DNA from: JAFGTE01 sp043800105
GTDB taxonomy: Bacteria > Patescibacteriota > Gracilibacteria > UM-FILTER-43-11
Assembly: GCA_043800105.1 (NCBI GenBank)
Contig: JAZDNJ010000040.1
Span: forward strand, 1-9,863
Direction: 5' to 3'
Length of the DNA stretch: 9,863 nucleotides
Numbering within the stretch: position 1 is the stretch's first letter; the number at the start of each line of letters is the position of its first letter. A program made the position numbers and the translations under genes. The notes under the pieces were generated by a model. That model worked only from the letters and a program-made list of their open reading frames with translations. It had not been told where the DNA came from and made no database searches. This document shows, piece after piece, positions 5,094-9,863 of the stretch.

Positions 5094-6023
5094 ATGAACC
5101 CAAAAGAGGTGCTTCAATACAAAATCCCTCAAAACGTCGGCATAGAAGACAAGATTGTGGGCCCATTCAGCCTCAGACAGCTGATCATAGTCGCTGTTGG
5201 CGGCGGAATAAGTTACACATTGTACGCCATAACCGCAAGAATTTATGAACTGAATTTCATTGAATATATACTGATCGTCATGCCAACCCTGTTCGCGCTG
5301 GCACTGGCAATGCTGAAAATTCACAATGTCAGCTTTGGCAAATATATCCTCTTGATGCTGGAATTTGCCATCAAGCCCAAAAAACGCCTATGGGACCACC
5401 GCGGCATTTCAGCTCTGGTAGCCCCTGATCTGACGGAGAAAAGCGCCGTCGCCCAAAAGGGAGTCACCGAACAAAAAGTCCGGAAAAATGTTAATTTAGG
5501 TGATCTTTCCGCTATGCTGGATTCAGGCGGCTTTGAACATGTTGAGCAGGTAAAGCACGAAGACATCGACGAGGTAAAGGATGACGATTTGATCACGGAA
5601 GCCTACTTTGGCCACAAGAAACAGGAAAGCCCTACACAAAATATGTACTGGCGAACCCGTGAAGTACAGAAAAAGAAACTTGACCTGCTGGCTAAGGTGA
5701 AACCGTCCGCCAAACCTGTGATAACGCCGCCTCCTGAGGTCCCGATTAAAACGCCGGTTCAACCGGTAGCGGTTCCTCAGACAGCGCCCGTTCCCGATAA
5801 GACTGAAACACCTCCGATCGCGACTGAAGCTCCCAAAAAAAAGCGCAGGCGAAGGAAGAAAAAACCAAAAATTCAGACCGAACCGGTACGCCAGAACACA
5901 CGGGTCAATTCAACTTCCAAATCCGAACCGGTCAAACTAATTCAAAAACCCGGAATAAAAGAAGGAGAAACCTCCTTCACAGACCTCTCTCAGGGGGGTG
6001 AAATAGAAATTAACCTTGATTAA
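5094..6023 (+). CDS. PrgI-family membrane protein with long basic tail (309 aa)
   Basis: Residues 8-105 match the PrgI family of small inner-membrane proteins found with type IV secretion/conjugation genes: YKIPQNVGIEDKIVGPFSLRQL, then two hydrophobic segments (about 28-50 and 53-76), and a short polar end FAIKPKKRLWDHR (91-103). The remaining 200 residues are unusual, since classical PrgI proteins end soon after the second membrane segment at roughly 100-130 residues. The tail has an acidic stretch (about 145-170), a Pro-rich region with PPP at 212-214, a very basic run KKKRRRRKKKPK (248-259) and an acidic C-terminus. It looks disordered and cytoplasmic and could bind nucleic acid or a partner. 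The gene is nearly leaderless behind its own promoter and is followed after one base by the TraC-N gene. Function in secretion, pilus assembly or DNA uptake is inferred from the family. Confidence 0.85.
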   Translation: MNPKEVLQYKIPQNVGIEDKIVGPFSLRQLIIVAVGGGISYTLYAITARIYELNFIEYILIVMPTLFALALAMLKIHNVSFGKYILLMLEFAIKPKKRLWDHRGISALVAPDLTEKSAVAQKGVTEQKVRKNVNLGDLSAMLDSGGFEHVEQVKHEDIDEVKDDDLITEAYFGHKKQESPTQNMYWRTREVQKKKLDLLAKVKPSAKPVITPPPEVPIKTPVQPVAVPQTAPVPDKTETPPIATEAPKKKRRRRKKKPKIQTEPVRQNTRVNSTSKSEPVKLIQKPGIKEGETSFTDLSQGGEIEINLD

Positions 6024-6024
6024 T

Positions 6025-6744
6025 ATGGCAACCGACCCAGGTCCAAACGCCAAAGACACCGTCAGACAGAAGAAAACCAGCCCTTCCATGAGTACCCAGC
6101 TTTATCTGGATATCGCTGAAATTAAAGATAACGTTGTCGTCCTCAAAAACGGCGGTCTTCGCGCCATTCTGCAGACAAACAGCATCAATTTCAATCTTAA
6201 ATCAGAAGAAGAGCAGAACTCCATTATCTATGGATATCAAAGTTTCCTCAATTCACTTGAATTCCCTGTGCAGATTGCAATTCAGAGCAGAAAACTTGAC
6301 GTAGATAAGTACATCGAGAACGTCAGGGAAATCGGAGAAAAACACACGAATGTACTATTAAAGGAGCAGACCAACGAGTACTGTGATTATATTCTGAAAC
6401 TGGTTGAATACGCGGATATCATGGAGAAAAAGTTTTATGTGGTTGTCCCTTTTGACCCGTACCGGAGCCGGGAACAAGGTATCTTTGCCAAATTCATGAG
6501 CAGTATATCTTCTGCCGACAGCATAGACGCGATCAGACGAAGGCACAGAGAATTTGCAGAACTCAACAAAAACCTGACCGAAAGAGTTAGTTCCGTGATA
6601 GCCGGCCTGGAAGGATGCAATTTAAGGGTCGCCCAGCTCAGCACCGCGCAGCTGATTGAACTTTTCTATCAAATTTACAATCCGATCAGCAGCCGCAATG
6701 AAAAAATCACTGACCTGAATCAGATGAGCGTGCAGGGGCTCTAG
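6025..6744 (+). CDS. TraC/VirB4 N-terminal-domain protein, no ATPase domain (239 aa)
   Basis: The product resembles the N-terminal domain of TraC/VirB4-type secretion ATPases, which in CPR genomes is often a separate gene after PrgI. After a polar leader (1-24) come QLYLDIAEIKDNVVVLKNGG (25-44), FPVQIAIQSRKLDVDKYI (80-97), FYVVVPFDPY (137-146) and a family-like end LIELFYQIYNP (210-220). There is no Walker A or B motif, so it cannot itself be the ATPase. No membrane segment is seen, and it probably works at the membrane with PrgI. I start at ATG 6025, one base after the PrgI stop. A TTG at 6016 would add three residues and overlap that gene. The expected ATPase gene does not follow: the stop TAG (6742-6744) overlaps the stop of the convergent minus-strand gene. 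Confidence 0.8.
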   Translation: MATDPGPNAKDTVRQKKTSPSMSTQLYLDIAEIKDNVVVLKNGGLRAILQTNSINFNLKSEEEQNSIIYGYQSFLNSLEFPVQIAIQSRKLDVDKYIENVREIGEKHTNVLLKEQTNEYCDYILKLVEYADIMEKKFYVVVPFDPYRSREQGIFAKFMSSISSADSIDAIRRRHREFAELNKNLTERVSSVIAGLEGCNLRVAQLSTAQLIELFYQIYNPISSRNEKITDLNQMSVQGL

Positions 6745-8453
6745 TTTGATTTTTCCATCAGCTTTACTTCAACGTTATCGGCAATACGGGGAATGCGCGA
6801 AAGCCATATCGGCCAGAGTTTGATTTCCACCGCATCCACTTCCGGCAGATTACCCACATAATTCTCCGCTTCCTCCACGGTAAGCCCGACAACGCGCTCC
6901 GTCACTTTATTTGAAAACCTCATACCGGCCTGCAGTGAAGAATCAATAACATATTCCTGTATCCCCTTAATTGTCGCGGTGATTTTAATCTGCCCCAGGA
7001 CTTCATCTTCGCTCACTGCTTCGAGACTGACGGATTCAGGCCGGATGGATTCGTCCCGTATCTGCATATCGGGATGCGAGCGGGTCTTGAGTTCCTTCTT
7101 CAAAATGGAAAAAAACTGATCGAAGTCGTACGCGATACCTTTCGCCTCAATCTGCGCAAAAATTTCAAATTTATCCCTCAGGCTCCCTTCCAGGTCATCG
7201 GAAATACGGAGCTCCTGAAGCTTTGTCTTCAGATATCTGGAATCGTCCAGAAGCACCAGATTGGTATGGTTCAATCGGTTCATCTCATCAATGTGTGTGT
7301 TCAGATCTTCCCGTGCCATCAGGGTCAGGTTATCCTCAATCTGTTTCTTGGCGGCTTCAATATCTTCTTTCTGAACAACCTGCTGGTAGCGGGTTATGCC
7401 CCCTTCCATGAACCCATTGCTTTCGCCCCACAAAAGCTTCCGGTTGAATTCAGAAAGACCCGGAATAATAAACTTACCGGGACCGATATTACCGCGTTCC
7501 CCGATAGGGTGGTCATAGATATCAAAAGGGTCCGCCTCCACCGCCGCCGTATAAGTTCCCGGAACTTCAGCACCCGCCTCATTCAGCGTTTTCGGAGGCA
7601 CAAAAACGCCTTCCTTGATTCTGAAAATCAAACCGTCATCTGTCTGGAACCGGGTTTCTTTCTTCAGGGGCCATTCGTCATCGGAATTATTGATGATGGT
7701 AATAAAACCCTGGGCATTCACCCCGTCAAAAAGTTTACTTGTAGTGTTGAAAACCTTAGTCTGCTTGGTGACTGTCATAATCTCCTCGCTGGCCACCACA
7801 TGAGGTTCATTGCGCGAGAGAAGCGTCTGGTTTTTGCGCTTATCCGCCAGCGTTATATTGACCGTGTACTCAATGTTGTCAAATTTAGGCTTAACATAAA
7901 TCGTAGCCCCCGGGAGCGCGATATAGGTAATGACCAAAAAAAGCCCTAAACTAAGTGCCAGAATAAAACCCAAAAATCTCCGGTTTGGGCGCACGTAATT
8001 ATAAACACCGGCAAGTTCCGTGGATCCGCCTTTTTTAGACTTCTTCTTACTGTCACGATATTCCTTTATAAGTTCACCGATTGTTATCTTTTTCTCCATC
8101 ACCCGCTTAGGAATATCTTTAAACACCTCATTTCTGCGAGCCTGAATAGGTTCAATACGCATTTTAGGAGTATCCTGGTCGGGCGCCTTGATCTCTTCAA
8201 CCTCAATGTTGTGGTAAACCGGAATATCCGCCTGCTGGGCCAGATGAATGCCGATCCTGTCCGTTGTGACCAAATGCAGTTTTTTGTTATTCTTTTCCAG
8301 CTTACTTTTAAGAATACGAAGATTTACCACGCTCTGAAAAAGGATGGCCTTCCGTGGTACAACGAGGAAAATATCCTTCTGTTTCGCGCGTTTCACCCGA
8401 TCATAAATCGCGGTGACCTCCTCATCAATTTCGATGTAAACGACTTTTCGCAT
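6741..8453 (-). CDS. single-pass membrane protein, baseplate J/gp47-like (570 aa)
   Basis: The protein has one strong membrane helix at about 160-180 (FLGFILALSLGLFLVITYIA) preceded by basic residues, placing the N-terminus in the cytoplasm and about 390 residues outside. The N-terminal region (1-80) has an alternating strand/helix pattern (VVYIEID, DIFLVVPRKAILFQSVVNLR, LHLVTTDRIGIHLA) typical of CPR proteins of this type. The outer part starts LPGATIYVKPK, then contains the segment usually labelled baseplate J-like: KKETRFQTDDGLIFRIKEGV (264-283), VPGTYTAAVEADPFD (297-311) and GNIGPGKFIIPGLSEF (321-336). A charged helical section follows (about 360-460), then a beta-rich end. The role of the CPR family is unknown. 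Similarity to phage baseplate protein J covers only that segment, and no phage genes lie nearby. It begins three bases after the pgk stop, so both are probably co-transcribed. Confidence 0.75.
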   Translation of the reverse strand: MRKVVYIEIDEEVTAIYDRVKRAKQKDIFLVVPRKAILFQSVVNLRILKSKLEKNNKKLHLVTTDRIGIHLAQQADIPVYHNIEVEEIKAPDQDTPKMRIEPIQARRNEVFKDIPKRVMEKKITIGELIKEYRDSKKKSKKGGSTELAGVYNYVRPNRRFLGFILALSLGLFLVITYIALPGATIYVKPKFDNIEYTVNITLADKRKNQTLLSRNEPHVVASEEIMTVTKQTKVFNTTSKLFDGVNAQGFITIINNSDDEWPLKKETRFQTDDGLIFRIKEGVFVPPKTLNEAGAEVPGTYTAAVEADPFDIYDHPIGERGNIGPGKFIIPGLSEFNRKLLWGESNGFMEGGITRYQQVVQKEDIEAAKKQIEDNLTLMAREDLNTHIDEMNRLNHTNLVLLDDSRYLKTKLQELRISDDLEGSLRDKFEIFAQIEAKGIAYDFDQFFSILKKELKTRSHPDMQIRDESIRPESVSLEAVSEDEVLGQIKITATIKGIQEYVIDSSLQAGMRFSNKVTERVVGLTVEEAENYVGNLPEVDAVEIKLWPIWLSRIPRIADNVEVKLMEKSN

Positions 8454-8456
8454 ATA

Positions 8457-9626
8457 TTACTTTTTCAGCACTTTAAGAGCCGGCAGTTCCTTACCCTCAA
8501 TCATTTCAAGACTGGCACCACCGCCCGTGGAAACCAAGGTCATTTTATCCGCCAGGCCCAGTTTTTTTACAGCACTGGCACTGTCACCGCCGCCGATAAT
8601 GGTCGTCCCTCTAAGCTTGGCCATGGCTTCACCCACGGCTTTAGTTCCGCCGGCAAAAGGAGCCATTTCAAATACCCCAATGGGGCCGAACCAAAGAACG
8701 GTTTTGGCTTCGGAAATCTGTTTTGCATAACTTCCCGCTGATTTTGGTCCTATATCAAGCGCCATCCATCCCGGTTCAATACCATCGGCAGGAACCGTTT
8801 TGACATTCGCGCTCTCTTCAAAAGCATCCGCCACAACAAAATCCGTTGGGAGTTCCACCTTATCGCTGGCAACCACTTCTTTCACCAAATCAGCCTGCTC
8901 CTCCATACCTTCGTTATCCGCTTTGGAAGCGCCGATTTCATACCCTTTAGCCTTAAGTAGATTGCAGGCTAAAGCGCCGGCCACCAAAACCCTGTCCGCC
9001 TTACCCATTAAATTATGAATCGCTTTGATCTTGTCGGACTTCAGCCCCCCGATCACAGCGACCAGCGGATGTTCGGGATCAGAAATCGCCCCGGAAATCG
9101 CCGCTACCTCCTTTTCGACGCCCAAACCGGCATAACCGGGAATAAATTTGGGAATGGAAGTCATACTGGCATGCTTGCGATGCGAATTGGAAAAAGCCTC
9201 ATTCACGTACAAGTCAGCCAAGCCTGCCAGTTGTTTTCCGAATACATCACGTTCCGCCTCATCTTTACTTTTTTCAGCCGGATGAAAGCGGATATTTTCG
9301 AGCATCACAATTTTGGCCTCCGGAAGACCTTTTTCACCCCAATCATCCACTTTCGAAACAGGCTCACCCAAAAGTTCAGCCAACTTAGCGGCAACCTTAT
9401 CGGTTTTCAGTTCCGGCTCATTATTCTTAGGCCGTCCCAGATGGCTTGCCAGAATAAGTCGAACAGCTACATGTTCCAGCAAATATTTGAGCGTCGGAAT
9501 CGCAAACCTTATTCGTTTGTCATCCCGGACATTTCCCACCTCATCCAGAGGCACATTGAAATCGACACGGACAAAAACCCGCTTTCCGCTAAGGTCGCCC
9601 ATGTCGGCAAGGGTCTTAAGATTCAT
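8457..9626 (-). CDS. pgk: phosphoglycerate kinase (389 aa)
   Basis: PGK transfers phosphate from 1,3-bisphosphoglycerate to ADP in glycolysis, in the cytoplasm. Motifs appear in family order: RVDFNVPL (20-27), SHLGRP (61-66), ENIRFHPAE (110-118), YVNEAFSNSHRKHAS (140-154), GGLKSDKI (193-200), GWMALDIGPKS (286-296), WFGPIGVFE (312-320), GGGDSASAVKK (345-355) and STGGGASLE (366-374). Length is normal. Two motifs differ from the common form: GGAKVSDKI is one residue shorter here (GGLKSDKI), and WNGPMGVFE reads WFGPIGVFE, losing the Asn near the nucleotide. I choose ATG 9626 (MNLKTLAD), the usual PGK beginning. The upstream ATG at 9653 lies between the -10 box and the predicted transcription start, so it would be absent from that mRNA. 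No ribosome binding site is seen. Confidence 0.95.
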   Translation of the reverse strand: MNLKTLADMGDLSGKRVFVRVDFNVPLDEVGNVRDDKRIRFAIPTLKYLLEHVAVRLILASHLGRPKNNEPELKTDKVAAKLAELLGEPVSKVDDWGEKGLPEAKIVMLENIRFHPAEKSKDEAERDVFGKQLAGLADLYVNEAFSNSHRKHASMTSIPKFIPGYAGLGVEKEVAAISGAISDPEHPLVAVIGGLKSDKIKAIHNLMGKADRVLVAGALACNLLKAKGYEIGASKADNEGMEEQADLVKEVVASDKVELPTDFVVADAFEESANVKTVPADGIEPGWMALDIGPKSAGSYAKQISEAKTVLWFGPIGVFEMAPFAGGTKAVGEAMAKLRGTTIIGGGDSASAVKKLGLADKMTLVSTGGGASLEMIEGKELPALKVLKK

Positions 9627-9655
9627 AGCTTTGAAAAAGTTAGATTCGCTCATCA

Positions 9656-9684
9656 ATTATAAGCAAAAGACCTCGCAGTGTCCA
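9656..9684 (-). promoter_or_regulatory. pgk: promoter of the pgk / baseplate-J-like operon
   Basis: On the minus strand TGGACA (9684-9679) and TATAAT (9661-9656) are separated by 17 bp. Transcription is predicted near 9649, leaving a leader of about 23 nt before ATG 9626. A second TTGACA lies further upstream (about 9702-9697) but is too far from this -10 box to pair with it. Confidence 0.65.
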
Positions 9685-9709
9685 CGGGCAAACTGTTGTC
9701 AAAAGTCGT

Positions 9710-9729
9710 AAAAATGGTAAGAAATCACC
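9710..9729 (-). terminator. weak terminator after the rightmost partial gene
   Basis: On the minus strand GGTGA (9729-9725) pairs with TTACC (9720-9716), including one G:U pair, around a 4-nt loop, followed by ATTTTT (9715-9710). The stop codon of the upstream gene is inside the stem. The stem is short, so some read-through into pgk is likely. Confidence 0.4.
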
Positions 9730-9862
9730 TATGACAGGTCTCTGGAGCATACCTTTTTTGGGGTATAAAATTTCTTTCGGAAAAATTCGGCCATTCTATT
9801 CCCCTTTCCAGATAAGCTTCAGCCGGAATTCCTAAATTGCCCAAATAAACTTTCCCGGCATA
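9725..9862 (-). CDS. 3' end of a gene, possibly NAD(P)H-hydrate epimerase (partial)
   Basis: A minus-strand frame is open from the window edge to TGA at 9727-9725 and gives the last 45 residues of a protein: YAGKVYLGNLGIPAEAYLER, then GIEWPNFSERNFIPQKRYAP, then ETCHR. The segment GKVYLGNLGIP resembles the G-x-V-x-V-A-D-I-G-I-P strand near the C-terminus of the YjeF N-terminal domain, which repairs hydrated NAD(P)H by epimerisation. The match is short and made from memory, so the function is tentative. A competing reading exists: a 21-codon ATG frame in another phase (9794 down to 9729), preceded by AAAGGGG. The longer frame fits better because it stays open to the window edge. Confidence 0.4.
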   Translation of the reverse strand, partial: YAGKVYLGNLGIPAEAYLERGIEWPNFSERNFIPQKRYAPETCHR

Positions 9863-9863
9863 T

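Noticed and set aside
4627..5166. 179-codon minus-strand open frame across the SLH gene end and the palindromic terminator
   Set aside because: It overlaps the SLH repeats, the terminator and the PrgI promoter, and contains a peptide (PACRQA) that is simply the translated palindrome.
7074..7949. 291-codon plus-strand open frame
   Set aside because: It lies wholly antisense inside the baseplate-J-like gene, whose protein has a clear membrane helix and family-like segments. The antisense product has random-looking composition and no recognisable motif.
6741..8453. Prophage or phage-tail remnant suggested by the baseplate-J-like protein
   Set aside because: No other tail, capsid, integrase or lysis gene is present, the protein has a membrane anchor, and it sits in an operon with pgk.
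9015..9662. 215-codon plus-strand open frame
   Set aside because: It is antisense to pgk, where every PGK motif is present in order on the other strand.
9729..9794. 21-codon minus-strand ATG frame with AAAGGGG upstream
   Set aside because: It overlaps, in another phase, a frame open from the window edge that resembles a known protein end. The ribosome-binding-like sequence is probably chance.

Overview
The window looks like a chromosomal segment from a Candidate Phyla Radiation bacterium (Patescibacteria, probably a Parcubacteria-type lineage). This placement is inference from gene content. The clues are a PrgI-family/TraC-N pair, a single-pass baseplate-J-like protein of the CPR type, an SLH surface protein with Cys-rich CGDG...CDDGN modules, genes that mostly lack Shine-Dalgarno sequences and have very short leaders, and a GC-rich CCTGCCGGCAGG palindrome used as a terminator. 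No insertion sequence, integrase, CRISPR array or phage gene is visible.

Layout. 1-147 is the 3' end of an unidentified plus-strand gene, convergent with a small acidic minus-strand ORF (177-392). A plus-strand promoter near 474-501 would transcribe a multi-hairpin leader (521-649) and tRNA-Ala(CGC) (650-726). A gene-poor stretch follows to 988. A near-consensus promoter then drives a 92-residue Ala/Glu/Pro-rich acidic protein (1100-1378), with a structured 3' region ending in a strong hairpin (1485-1513). The next plus-strand series is an inositol-monophosphatase-family enzyme (1575-2357), elongation factor P (2394-2957) behind tandem extended -10 boxes, and a 676-residue secreted SLH protein (2968-4998). 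An 18-bp perfect palindrome terminates that series, and directly after it an extended -10 box starts an almost leaderless PrgI-family gene (5094-6023) followed by a TraC/VirB4 N-terminal-domain gene (6025-6744).

The right third is on the minus strand and converges on the PrgI/TraC pair, the two stop codons sharing one CTAG. Read in its own direction it holds the 3' end of a gene with some resemblance to NAD(P)H-hydrate epimerase (9725-9862), a promoter, phosphoglycerate kinase (8457-9626), and three bases later a membrane-anchored baseplate-J-like protein (6741-8453).

How the genes fit together. Phosphoglycerate kinase (glycolysis), EF-P (translation of proline stretches), the phosphatase and the tRNA are housekeeping. 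The SLH protein, PrgI/TraC-N pair and baseplate-J-like protein all concern the cell envelope, so the region couples core metabolism and translation with cell-surface machinery. Nothing here is clearly a new system. The best candidates for a second look are the acidic-protein transcript with its structured flanks, the hairpin-rich tRNA leader, the EF-P with a non-canonical loop tip, and the PrgI/TraC-N pair with no ATPase gene beside it.
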